Positions 49,006 to 60,188 of a DNA stretch of 64,000 nucleotides are shown here, in pieces; position 1 is the stretch's first letter, and every line of letters starts with the position of its first letter. A model generated the notes under the pieces. It was not told where the DNA came from, ran no database searches, and saw only the letters and a program-made list of their open reading frames with translations. The stretch is from Fennellomyces sp. T-0311 (taxonomy: Eukaryota; Mucoromycota; Mucoromycetes; Mucorales; Lichtheimiaceae). Location of the stretch: the NCBI GenBank assembly GCA_025266875.1, contig JALLLT010000009.1:496001-560000 (forward strand), in the 5' to 3' direction. A program made the position numbers and the translations under genes.

Positions 49006-49317
49006 TTAGTCGACGCAAAGCTTGAACAAAGAGACAATGCACTCCTGGAGTCTCTCGCTGAATTGGTGGTACTCGGGGCAGTCGTGGTACTGGACAGTTT
49101 TGCCATTGTCGCCACCGCAGCCATAGTACTTCTTGCACTTGGTGCCAGGAACAGTCAAGTACTCGCGATCACCGTTAATGGGGCAAAGCGCATCTTGACG
49201 TTTCTCGAGGGAAGCCATGCCCGAAAGAGGTTCAGGGAGAGCCACAGCTGTCGCAGACAGAGCAATGAGGAAGGTGGAGATCACCAGGACCAGACCAGTA
49301 AGAGAGAAGAATTTCAT
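49006..49317 (-). CDS. Secreted CBM14-like (peritrophin-A) chitin-binding protein
   Basis: One exon, ATG 49317, 103 residues. A signal peptide (MKFFSLTGLVLVISTFLIAL) is followed by a short propeptide ending in LEKR, a Kex2-type cleavage site. The mature part has six Cys in peritrophin-A order: LCP, TKCKKYYGC, YHDCP, LQECI and a final LC, with the aromatic pair YYGC and the segment CPEYHQFSERLQEC typical of CBM14. A role in binding chitin (own wall or host-facing) is inferred from the fold. A TATATAAAGGG box lies about 65 bases upstream on the minus strand (near 49389-49379). In-frame codons upstream lack an ATG better than 49317. Confidence 0.85.
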   Translation of the reverse strand: MKFFSLTGLVLVISTFLIALSATAVALPEPLSGMASLEKRQDALCPINGDREYLTVPGTKCKKYYGCGGDNGKTVQYHDCPEYHQFSERLQECIVSLFKLCVD

Positions 49318-50160
49318 TTCGATTGCTTGGCTTGTTATCTGTTGAGATAATGCTGAGAAGCGACTGGAATGCTGTAGCCCTTTATATATTTCCAAACCCC
49401 ACTACTCGGACATAGTCGGTAATCCGTATGCAGATCGGCATGGAATCGAAAAACCGGTAAATCCATCAGAAATAGAACAAATCAAAATGGCAATGGCAAG
49501 TTCTTCTGTACGTATCCAAGTTCCCCTGACTCGTTGTCAGCATAACAATTAAAATGATGGTCTGGTTCAGGATTGCGTTCCTCATTCGCCTACTGTATAG
49601 GCCATTTACTTTTGAATTTGACTTTTCTTCCCGTATCCTGGATTTTAAGTCAAAATATCAGGGTGCTTTTGTGCTACGGGATCCGAGTTTGCAGAATACT
49701 CCTTGATAGAGTTAGAAGCGAGAGAACATGTAAGAATTCGAATGACGATGCGCTTTCTGTTTCAGTCTGCGCTATTCCATCATTCGCTCGAGAATCGAAG
49801 TACGATGCTTTCAGGTTACCATGCAGATATCGGTCGCCATGGCTATGCGTTCTTGTTCTTATCCAGTTGATTATGACATTCTTATGACAAATTCCTTGGT
49901 TATCACGGCATGAAAGACATCGATTCAGAGTTGCACAAGCGAAATCAAACTCAGACGGGGTTAAAGCTACTGGGGTAGACACCCATCCAATGAATTAAAA
50001 GTTAAGCAAACTGCTCTTTGGAGCGAGTGTCCAATAATATTGGAAGTTAACGTCGGGGCTGTTCGCGTTCGCGTACCTTGTGTTGTCCTTGTGCAGCGCA
50101 TATGTGCATGGAAAAGTCGTTTGGCTGCTGTTGGCGGTAACAGTTTTGACACGGGTTCGA
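49318..50160. other. Intergenic stretch, no gene recognised
   Basis: Promoter side of the CBM14-like gene, then unassigned sequence up to the decaying AT-hook frame. Confidence 0.4.
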
Positions 50161-50800
50161 CCAATACACGTATGAATAACCCTGATCAGCCTTCAAAACA
50201 AAAGCGCCGAGGTCCTGGCAGACTTCCAGGAAGCACGAGCAAGAGGAAGATGAAAACAATGGCAGCGATAATACTGGTGTAGAGGACGATGATGATCCCA
50301 TTCCGGATGATGCACAGACTCTAAATGTTGACGATCAAGCCTGCAGGGAAAAAATACGGCATACTCGCGAAATACTTTTTGGATATTCAGAACCAAATCA
50401 AAGGCAAAGATGATGGTTATTCATAGGAACATAACTTGGATGAATTACGCAATGAACGCGAGACGTCTTGCGAAAATGAGCCATTTGTCAATTTATTTCG
50501 AGGAATATAAGCACTCTTGGTGTGCATGGACGACCGTCAGCCTTATTCATATATTGATACAATGCAATCGTGCACTTGACCACATTCATACCCTGTTTTT
50601 TTTCCCCACTCATGTTTCAAATAGGCAATGTACAGAGAGAGGAGAAAATGGAGACAATCTTACACGCGTGTCCTTAAATTTGCATTGTGTCAGGAGCACG
50701 CGATTACCGCTTATGGTAAAGCAAGCATCGCCGCTTGTCGTCTTGTGCTACTCAAGGCAGATGATATCGAGTAATGTCATGCCGGGGATGAATAAAGCTC
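50161..50800 (+). pseudogene. Decaying ORF with AT-hook and acidic segment
   Basis: From ATG 50172 the frame reads MNNPDQPSKQKRRGPGRLPG, containing an AT-hook-like RGPGRLPG core. A frame change near 50230-50245 leads into an acidic stretch (QEDENNGSDNTGVEDDDDP) and then REKIRHTREILFGYSEP up to a stop near 50410. Further fragments (NLDELRNERETSCENEPF) continue with stops. The pieces look like one protein broken by frameshifts. It is directly upstream of the Fanzor and might be an associated or unrelated relic. Identity unknown. Confidence 0.4.
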
Positions 50801-50917
50801 ATGGATAATGATAGAAAAAAATATTGACACTGTGAATCATGTGCTCATAAAACGTGTTTGGAAAGAAAATAAAACTTCGTTACGCGTTCTGTCTGTTTTC
50901 TTTCTTTGTTTAACCCG

Positions 50918-53900
50918 ATGAATCCTGACGATCCCCCGCAACAAGTGCCATTTAATGCCTTCCTTGGTCTACAACAAAGGACAGTTACGCGGAACTGTGC
51001 CTTAAAGCCCTTGATCAGACCGCAGTACCGTTATTTGATCGTAAGCATGCACTGCTGTCTTAGATCATGATGCTCATTAGATGGGAAGCTCGAATTCCGT
51101 GCTTTAGCGAATGTCAACTCAACCCTCCGCAAAGACGCGTTGAATATTGTGAACCTTCATGTGCGCAGGTTCCTCGAAGGCCACTTCCAGGCGATGCCGC
51201 CACTTTTCGACCAAACTTTCTGGGTGAACGTGTACAAGCTTGCAGGATTGCGCATTGGAGAGCAATTTCCCACCAGACTGAATATCGTGAGTGTTCCTGC
51301 ATCCAACTGTAGGGCATTGCATACTAACGCCTATGCAGGACGACGACATCTGCCAGACCTTTGCATTTTTCAGGGTTTGTCAAAGAGATCCCGATACGAA
51401 CCAAGGTATTACATGAGTATTCAACGCGAGTAAACTGCTAAAATATAAACTCTTCTACAGCTTTGTACCAACCAGACACTGTTGGTGACGGTACACTGAA
51501 CAACGCCATGGGGAGTAATTTCGCCCGCCAGGCGATTCAGAGTAAGGCTTCCATTGGACTCATAGGCAAAAGTGTGCTAACTATCGGACAGATGTTAAGG
51601 AACATCTGCGAAACACGCCCAAGTACATATCGAAATTCTGGAGCCAGCGTCTCCAAAGGTTCATCCGCAACAGAAACGAGCTGAAACGAGCAGTATGCCT
51701 GATTACAAGCAACATTATCAACCACATCCCCGAACCACCGCCACAAGTCGAAGCACTGGACATAGTGAAGGAGTATGAGTAAGTTTCACGGGCTGTTTAG
51801 GAAGACAAAGCTTAGCAACATAATCATTAACGTAAACAAGAATGATGCACGAAGCTTTTGAGCTTTGGCTGGCTCAAGCTCCCAACATCTTTCATCTTTA
51901 CGCCAGAGACATTACACTTGACTTGGCCGAGAGAATATTACGGTTCAGTCGTTGGTTACTGGCACTGTCAGAGCACTCGCTGCAGCAGCACCGGTGGTCA
52001 CTGCTTCCTGTCGCGAGCCACCAGGTCACTCACTTCTTAATCTGCACCTGGACACTTGCATACATAATTAGGCGGGCATGGCTTGCCAACAATCAAGTAC
52101 CTCTGCCGAATCTGCTTCTCAGACCAGTAAGTACCTTTGCAAAGTCAAATCAAGATATTAACTGCAATATACAAAAGAACGGCCAGTTTCGGACTAACAA
52201 CGAGATCATCAGGGACACGGGCCCACAAAACATGAACATCCGTCAAGAAATTTGGGGAGAGGTTTTCAACATCGATCATGTCCAACGGAATCGTTGGGCG
52301 ATAGGCGATGATGGTAAGTGCGAGCAGACGTCAGCTGCTAGGATATTCTCGACAGTAACCCATATCTTGTACGGCAGTGAACCAGCTGTTGGACACGAAC
52401 CCAATAACGTTCGACTACAGCATTCGTACCGACGGAGCCTTTACCCACGTGCACTTCAAGAAGCCGATGTTAGCCGATATTCGTGAGTAATTATAGCAGA
52501 GGATACTTGGGAGTCTGGCTAATCATTTTGTTCAGAACCCCAACCGTCAACAAGACGAGAAATATGACGGATGGCTGACAATGCTGACTTGGGAGAATGG
52601 ACAAACGATGTTTACCTTCTCGACAAGGAGCCAAGAGGGCCGGGTGGGGAACGACTGAATAACTCACGGATTGTGGGAATCGATCCAGGTAAGTCTGATA
52701 TGCTCTATTATCGCACCATTCTGGTTCTTATCAGACATGAGTAGGTGTCTCTGCAATGGTCACGGGCACAAGTACGCAAGAGGAAGAATCGCAACCAGGG
52801 TTGTGGATGAACCAATTCTCCGTCCCAACCCGAAACTACCAGTAAGCAATTCGAGGTCATATTATTTGATCCTTGGTAACAAACAAATCTATAGCGCAAA
52901 AACCAATGTATTTTGGGAATATAAGCAAGAGCTTGTCAATCGTCGGAAGTTTCGAATTGAGCAGGAATATGATCTACTTAGAAATAACTCTGCGAATGTA
53001 TCCGAGTCTGCAGACTTTGCAAGACATATCTTTGTGCTCAGCATGATGCGCGCACGGAAAGTTGATCCAAAAAGTGTTGATACGTATATAATCACTGAGA
53101 AAGGATACAGCATGAAAATGTTCAATGAACATTTTAAACATAGAGAGATCCGTCGTACTATGTTTTCAGCTCGCCAGAGCACAAAGCATCAGATAGTAAA
53201 TCAGTTGCTAGGCGTAAACACCCCAATTTCTCCAGTATGCCATATCCATCTAGGACGCTTTTAACTTGCTGACCTGACCAAACGTATTCTTTTTAGGGAA
53301 TGAAGTTGTTGCCCATCCAAGTTACAACAAAAAGACAAAGAAAGCGTTGGCATGCCAACCGCCGCGACTTTGCCCGAGAACAAGGCTGGGAACAAAACGA
53401 TCTGCCGACAATCGCTTTCTATGGAGCGGGCGATATGCCTCTGATCCCCGGATTTGCCCCAATCCCTCACGTTGTAAGCCATAACGTCCACCTAAACTCG
53501 TTGTCGATAATAACTACTAACTTATCAACTAAATAGGAACTTATCTTACTGCTTTCCAAATTCGCTTTGGTTATTTTAACCAACAAGCACAATACCAGTC
53601 AGGTGCACTCTTCATGCGACACACGGCTCCAACAGGTCCAAGGGACCTATATCCATTGTCCTCACATGTAATACAGATGCTTTATCCGGTGTTCCATTAA
53701 TTAACAAGTTATTACTAGCATCAAGAGACGTCGCGCTTTGACACTTGCTGGAAATCGGGGTAGGAAGGTCAAATGGTGTGTCGATGGAGCCGACGTGTTT
53801 CTACACCCACAAGCAGATTGCGAACAAGGACAAGCGCGCAGTAGGTTTCAAGCATCTGGAATTCTACTTTCTTCTTACGCATACTTTTAGATATAGAAAT

Positions 53901-54258
53901 TTGGTCCATAAAGCAATGCAGGAACGAGCTTGCTCACGGGCGAGTTCTTGTAAGTGGGAATACAGTTGTACCAAGCTCAATCTGATGCTACTTGTTGTAG
54001 TTTGTCGACAGAGACAAGAACGCAGCGTATAATATGAGACGCATTGGGATTCAATACATGCTTACGGATGGAGCCTCCAATCACCGCCCAAATGCTCTTG
54101 TACGGCCACCCATGAAAATGAAAGGAATTAATAAAGAATTCCACAGCTTTAGTTATTGTGTCTGGCGCATGTCTTGGGGACTGGCCACCCCCAGACATGT
54201 TAGCTGGGCCCAAACTCAGTGGCCAAAAAAAAAGATTTTTTGGAGTGGTAGCTTGTAA
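50918..54258 (+). pseudogene. Fanzor (eukaryotic TnpB-like RuvC nuclease) gene, probably decaying
   Basis: Thirteen consecutive exons join with consistent phase: 50918-50944, 50980-51040, 51081-51286, 51339-51405, 51461-51541, 51592-51778, 51841-52126, 52178-52313, 52378-52482, 52536-52688, 52745-52841, 52895-53234, 53297-53473; further pieces follow at 53537- and 54001-54258. Fanzor/TnpB hallmarks: helical N-terminal half (KLEFRALANVNSTLRKDALN), the strand FDYSIRTDGAFTHVHFKKP, RuvC-I RIVGIDPG (52667-52688), a basic arginine-rich helix after FYGAGDMPLIPG, NTSQVHSSC in the zinc-ribbon position, and RuvC-III DRDKNAAYNM (54007-54036). Defects: an in-frame TGA at 52565-52567, a zinc-ribbon region (53540-53900) that fits no single frame, and TNKHNTS where DE-x-x-TS is expected. 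Family: transposon-derived RNA-guided nucleases; activity here is doubtful. No guide RNA is proven. Confidence 0.7.
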
Positions 54259-54273
54259 CCTTACTACAAAACC

Positions 54274-56139
54274 ATGGGCCGCAAACCATTCATTGATCGC
54301 AAAGAAGCAAAGCATTACCATGTCGTCCACCGTTCGCAGAGAGATCCGCTCATTAACGATGCTGAAGCCTCGGATCGGGTCTTGAAGGAAGTCATTCCGT
54401 CCAACCTTGCCAAGGTAAGCCCAAGAAAACAGCAATCGAAGATAGCAAGCAAGCTGATTCGTTGGTCAGCACAAATCCCAAGCAGAAATCGACAATGTCA
54501 AGCGGAAACCCGAGAAACTGAGTCAGGAAGAAATTGACAGGTATTGTGTCGATATGGGATACGAAGAATATTTGGTTGACATATGAAAAAACAGACGTGT
54601 GGGCCACGCAGCCATGCAGGGCATTTACTTTGACGACACGGCCGACTATGATTATACGCAGCATTTGAGAGCCATTGGAGGATCGACAGAGGCGGTGTTC
54701 TTGGAGGCACCCAAGAAGGAAGAGAAGCCCAAAAAGTCATCCGCATTGGCGTTTAAGGATGAAGAGCGACAAGTCATCGAGCTTCCGTCCGATGTGCTGC
54801 CTTCCAGCATTGAAATGAATGTCGGTGTCATGGGCCAGTCCACAGGTCTCGACGGAGGATTGCAGCCGGATATGGATCCACGCCTTCGTGAAATCATGGA
54901 AGCGTTAGAGGACGAGGAGTATGTGGAGGACGATCTGGAAGAGGATTTCTTTGATGAACTGAATGCCGATGGTCCGGAGTATGTGCATGAAGAATACGAA
55001 GACGAAGACTATGAGGATGAGATGGACGATGGCAACTATAATTGGGAGGCAGCGTTCAGAAAGTAAGTGCATGCAGTGAATGCAGGGAGCAGGGAACTGA
55101 TGTGCATCAATGACCAGCTTCCAGCGCGGAAAGCAGCGCCGTGGATCAGACTCAGACTTCAGCGACGATGACGATGTATTGGAGCGACAAACAAGACAAA
55201 CCGGATTCTCGGTATCATCATCCGTTATGCATCGCAACAAGCAGCTTACGTTGCTGGATGATCGCTTTGATAAGGTTCGAAGCGGAAATGATGCGGAAAA
55301 GAAACATGGTCTGACCGGATCCTTAGATCGAAGAAGAGTATTTGCGCGAGGAGGATGAGGATGACTATTATGAAGAGGAAGGTCAGACGCTGGAAGAACG
55401 GGCAGATTTCGAGAGCATTCTAGACGACTTTTTGGACAAGTATGAAATTGTGGGCAAGAAGATGCAGCCCAAGCTCGAAGGCGACTCCGGCAAGCAGAAA
55501 TTGGATACCCTTCGCGAGGCACTGCTCGCCACAAAGTTGTCAGATGGTGAGGATGACAACGAGAGCGTAGCAACGGTTACCACGCGCACGCGCAAACACA
55601 AGAAGGAGGGAGAGTATGTCGATCTATTCGAACGACCAGTGGCGAAGAGAGAGACTTGGGACTGCCAGTCAGTGTTGTCAACGTATACCAATCTCGAGAA
55701 TCATCCACACATGATCGCAGACCGCGGTCCACGGAAAAAGATCACGATCAACCCCAAAACGGGAATGCCGCAGTTAGTCGAAGCGCCACGCAAGCAGAAG
55801 CCTGTCGAGAAAGCTGACGAGGAGGAACAAGACGAGGAGGAAAGCGGGTCAGAGGAGGAAGAGGAAGAGGAGCGCGTCAACCTTGGAACACGGCGATCGA
55901 AGGCTGAAAGCAAGGAAGATAAGAAGGCGAGAAAGGCTGCTGTCAAAGAGGCCAAAAAGGTAAGACAGGCGGAGTTGTGGATAAATATATCATACGGTCG
56001 CTGACAGGAGTAAACCCTTTTCCAGAATCGACGGGAAACTAAAAAGTCCACCAAGCAAGCATTCAAAGACGAAGAGAACCGGCAACGAAGGACATTGCAG
56101 CAGCAGCGCAAAACCAAAGGTGTTACACATATTGCATAG
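54274..56139 (+). CDS. LTV1: Ribosome biogenesis factor LTV1
   Basis: Exons 54274-54414, 54470-54540, 54595-55062, 55118-55274, 55327-55959 and 56026-56139 give 527 residues. LTV1 binds pre-40S particles and assists head maturation and nuclear export. The start GRKPFIDRKEAKHYHVVHRS is the family N-terminus. Next come IYFDDTADYDYTQHLR, VLPSSIEMNVGVM, a strongly acidic middle (EEYEDEDYEDEMDD, later EEEYLREEDEDDYYEEE), FESILDDFLDKYEIVGKKM, YTNLENHPHMI and a Lys/Arg-rich C-terminus (RRETKKSTKQAFKDEENRQ). All introns are GT-AG. The Fanzor frame ends only 15 bases before this ATG, so the LTV1 promoter must lie inside the Fanzor 3' part or in its remnants. Confidence 0.95.
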
Positions 56140-56690
56140 AATTCGTCTCTCTGTACAAAAATACATCATCATCATCATCAGCATCTATCTGCAGACTCGA
56201 GCTGAGCAGAATCGTGCGGACTTGATCTTTTCATATTTTTTTGATGGGGAGCGGATGATGTTCCAACCGGCGCACTTGCCGACCCGGCTGGCGATTGCCT
56301 GATTCGGTGTCTGAACTTGTAATTTCGTGGATCGTTACAACAGGTCACCAAGGAAACCACAGGGTATACAGGGGTTATCTGGACGGGAAGATGAGCCCAA
56401 TGTTTCATGCGGGCCCGGTGTCGTGGCTGCTCCAATGCACGCAAGACGGTGATGAGAGCAGGGAAAGGGAAATGACGCGCAGCCGCTCGAAGCGGATGGA
56501 CTCACATGCAGACACGCGTGGTTTTTTCTCGCTCGGATAAACGACTCGGGCCGATGAAAAGCAGGTTGCACAAGAAAATTTTGTTTCGTTCGGCAAAAAT
56601 TTTGCCATAGCTGGATGCAAAGATATATAACAAAACCCCTCCAGCCGCCTGTTTAGAAAAAAAAGGCTTTCTTTTGCTTTCCTTTTTCCG
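56140..56690. promoter_or_regulatory. LTV1 3' flank and AUR1 upstream region
   Basis: Contains an ATC/CATC microsatellite (56161-56185), GC-rich sequence, a TATATAAC box near 56625 and a poly-A then T-rich leader before the AUR1 ATG. No gene. Confidence 0.45.
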
Positions 56691-58009
56691 ATGACTGCGA
56701 CGCACAACCACAACGACCGATTATTGACGCTGTTGCCGAGGAAATGGACGCTTCAGACGGCAGGCAACGCCTTCATGGCCGTGCTGCTGATTGCCGACTT
56801 TCTCATCATACGCTCGCCACCACTGCTCGTGCGCTTGGCATTGGCAGTGCTTCTCGTCTCGTCCACCATGATACCCTACATCCGCCGCTTCATCGTACCT
56901 GCCATGCCCATTCTCACTTGGCTTATCACCTTCTATGCCTGTCAATTCATTCCTGATGGCTACCGACCTAGCCATATCTTTGTCAACATCTTGCCAAGTC
57001 TTGAACGTATCCTGTACGGTGCCAATCTGTCCGAGATCATCTCAAAGCATCAACATCCCGTCCTGGACGTCCTCGCCTGGCTTCCTTACGGCGTCATCCA
57101 CTTTTCGCTGCCGTTTGTGTTTGCGCTCGCCTTGTTTGTCTTTGGCCCTCCCAAATCGCTGCAAGTCTATGGCCAAGCATTCGGATGGATGAACTTATGC
57201 GGTGTGCTCACCCAACTTATGTTCCCTAATGCATCGCCATGTAAGTAAACTCACGAAGCCATGATGTATGTGAGCTAATCGATTGCGTTTGTTGTTGGAC
57301 AGGGTACGAGAACATCTATGGCTCTGCTCCCGCTGATTACTCGATCCCTGGTGAAGCCGGCGGCCTTGCTCGTATCGATAAGATTTTGCATCTCAACCTC
57401 TACGGCTCGTCCTTTGGTGCATCGCCTTTAGTCTTTGGTGCCTTTCCGTCATTGCACTCGGGCTCGGCTACAATCGAGATGGCTTTCTTGGTCTACCTGT
57501 GCCCTCGTGCATGGCCCATTGCGATTGCTTACACAATGTGGATGTGGTGGGCAACCATGTACTTGACGCATCACTACTTGATCGATCTAGTTGGTGGTTC
57601 GATCTATGCATTTACAACCTTTTTTGTCGCCCGCCGATTTCTTCCACCTCTTCGATCAGATTGTCGCACGCGTCTTGATTATTTGGGCATTCGTGAGATC
57701 AGCTTCCGCAACTTCTTCAACAGCATCGAATTCCGCGCCAACTTTGGCAAGCCAGCTGATGACGATTACGAAGAGAAACTTATGCACGCAACTGTCGATA
57801 TGGATGGTATGCCTCAAGACGTGCTGGTGCTGATGGAACCCGAGGACAAGATGGCGCTTCGTCTGCGCCGTTTTGATCCTGCTATGGATGATGAGGAGAA
57901 TGTGGGTTTGTCATACTCGGGGTCTTCTTCGCCTGCGGAGCCTGCAAGCCCTACTACGCCCCGTACACCCTTGTCCTTCCCTCAGTTCCCGCTACATTCG
58001 AAATCCTAA
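56691..58009 (+). CDS. AUR1: Inositol phosphorylceramide synthase catalytic subunit
   Basis: Transfers phosphoinositol from PI to ceramide in the Golgi; the target of aureobasidin A in yeasts. Two exons (56691-57240, 57303-58009; 62-base GT-AG intron) encode 418 residues. Six to eight membrane helices, with the PAP2/AUR1 motifs GVLTQLMFPNASPWYENIYG, FGAFPSLHSGSA (catalytic His) and THHYLIDLVGGSIYA (second catalytic His and Asp). The C-terminal tail after FVARRFLPPL is cytosolic and Ser/Pro-rich (SPAEPASPTTPRTPLS), as in fungal orthologues. No key residue is missing. It uses ceramide, the product of the LAG1 enzyme encoded at the other end of the window; there is no physical linkage into a cluster. 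Confidence 0.96.
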
Positions 58010-60188
58010 ATTACCTGCATCGCTTACTACTTACTACCTAAGCTACATCCCTTACGTCGTTACTACCTAATCTACAACGCACTAATTTCTATCCACGCCT
58101 TTGTTTGTATATTCAACCTTTCTTGTCATTTTTCTATTTGTTTACTTCTTGCATGTTTTGGAAGATTCGCATTCCACATACTTGTACTACCTTTCATCAT
58201 CTTCTCTAATTTCCTATCCGCAATCTTTGCTTTTACGTAATTGCTCCTTTATTATACTACCATCTAGTACCTTCTAACATGATCTTTATAATATAATATA
58301 CATTTTATTTTGCAGTGACATGCGTATGTGTTGCTCAGCTTAACTTATTGAATGGTAGTACAACGGAAAAACAAGGTTTCAAGCTCAGGGCAGTAAGACG
58401 TGCAGCACAATATACGACTTTCGAGCCCGCGTGATGTCGCAACACCTCCACACAATCGTCACGAGAAACCCGGGTCAGTCGCATTTTTTATTCTGCCGAG
58501 TCCTTTTTCATTGGTCATCACCGCTTTCAATTAGGCACCATCTGCCCGTGCCTGCTTACGATCTTCTTTGATGCAGCAAAATAGCAACTCTTCACATGTA
58601 GTAAATACACACGTCCAAGTAATATAGATCCTTTTGCCCCGCGGGTGTAGCACATCATTTAAACAGAAAGCCGTCTGGGCGCTCTTTTGACGTTTAGAGG
58701 TATCTCATAAACCTGCAATTTGCCCACATTCTCTTCCTCTTTGAAGCTTAATTTTCTGCCAATCCATAGGTTACAGCGGACAGAGCGCCGAGCTGAGAAA
58801 GTGTCCACTTTAATAAAAAAAAATATTGCGGCCCATACGAACATCTTTAAGAAACTGGTGACAGCTCCAGATAAAGAGTTTTCCACATGTCACTCTCTAT
58901 CGTTGTGGCAAATAAAAAGGTCAGCGGGTATGGTCCGCGTGACAGAATCCTTATCTGGCTCTTGTCGCATAATCCTATAAGATTGACTTTGGTCATATGC
59001 CCAACCTTACGATGGCGTAGAGGGCGTTGGTCACGCAAATCTATACATGGTATGTTTATCTTTATGTATTCAACATGGAGGTTATCAAAGCATTTGTCCA
59101 GTTTGGCCCTACCAATCTTGCTCTGAAGACACGCTACTATTCATCCGATTTGTATTTCCCAGTGATAGAACAAGCAAAACCTTAAGAGTGCCAATGTCCA
59201 ATATTGGTGGTGATTGAAAAGGGAAAGCTGTTCCAAATACACGTGCAAGTCGTCGACTATTTGCTTGTTTGGCTCGCCACTTCGATAATCTTGCAGCATG
59301 TCTAGGATGCCTTGTATTTGCGGTGGTATCTAGAGCAGAAATACCTGACTATACACCCTCAGTTTTTTGAGCTCATGTGGTGTACATGATCAAGGTACCA
59401 TATACGATATCCGAATCTACCTAAAGTGGTCAGCTGCGCTGCTTATCGACAAACAAGCTCCATCTATCCCCACACATAGACACCGTGCCTTCATTTTTAC
59501 ATACTACTTCCCGTATTTTAATGATTTATACCTGCGTACGTAGTTGACTTACACTACCTATTGTTTCCGTCTTGTGTTTATCCAACTGCCATTGACTAAT
59601 TGTTGTGGCCGTAAGTAAATTTACTTTCTTTAAAAAACTAGTGTGTCCTCGTCTTATTGAAAGTACACCATTATATCAGGGCAAAAGGCTCGCTGCGTAT
59701 AGACTTATGTGTCCATAGCATAGTTACGAGGGAGCAAATGGCGTAGCATCGCACGTTTATTCACTTATCATTGTCCAAAAGTCTTCAGAAAGTTACAAAG
59801 CAGCGATGGATGCTTGAATACGATACACAGTGCGTTTCGAATGCATAATAAAATGGATTTGGTGCTGTTAAGTTATATGCATGCAATATGTATTTAGGAT
59901 AATGGAAGCTCAATGCTAATTGAAACTTGGAAATACATACAATGATCGATTGTATACATGAACTTGGTAGGGAAGCAAATCAACCCTGTAAGCCATTCTC
60001 TGAGTGGGTTGGCTTTTCTTCGATTGTTTGCTTGTACAAAAGCACCCTCGCTCTCATCCACACAAATTCTCACAGGCCGCGTTCATCTGCTAATCGTAAG
60101 CTCATAACATTGCTGGTGTGAATGGCTTGCTGGAAAACGGTTCATATCATCATACTGGCTGAATTGGAAGTTTCTCAGAAAGGGATTC
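58010..60188. other. 2.2 kb gene-poor stretch
   Basis: First the AUR1 3' UTR (CTACT-rich), then AT-rich sequence. Open frames at 58659-59126 lack any family resemblance or splice support. Confidence 0.45.

Noticed and set aside
53977..54435. Minus-strand 152-residue open frame across the Fanzor end and LTV1 start.
   Set aside because: It runs antisense to the conserved DRDKNAAYNM exon and to LTV1 exon 1, both supported by motifs and splicing.
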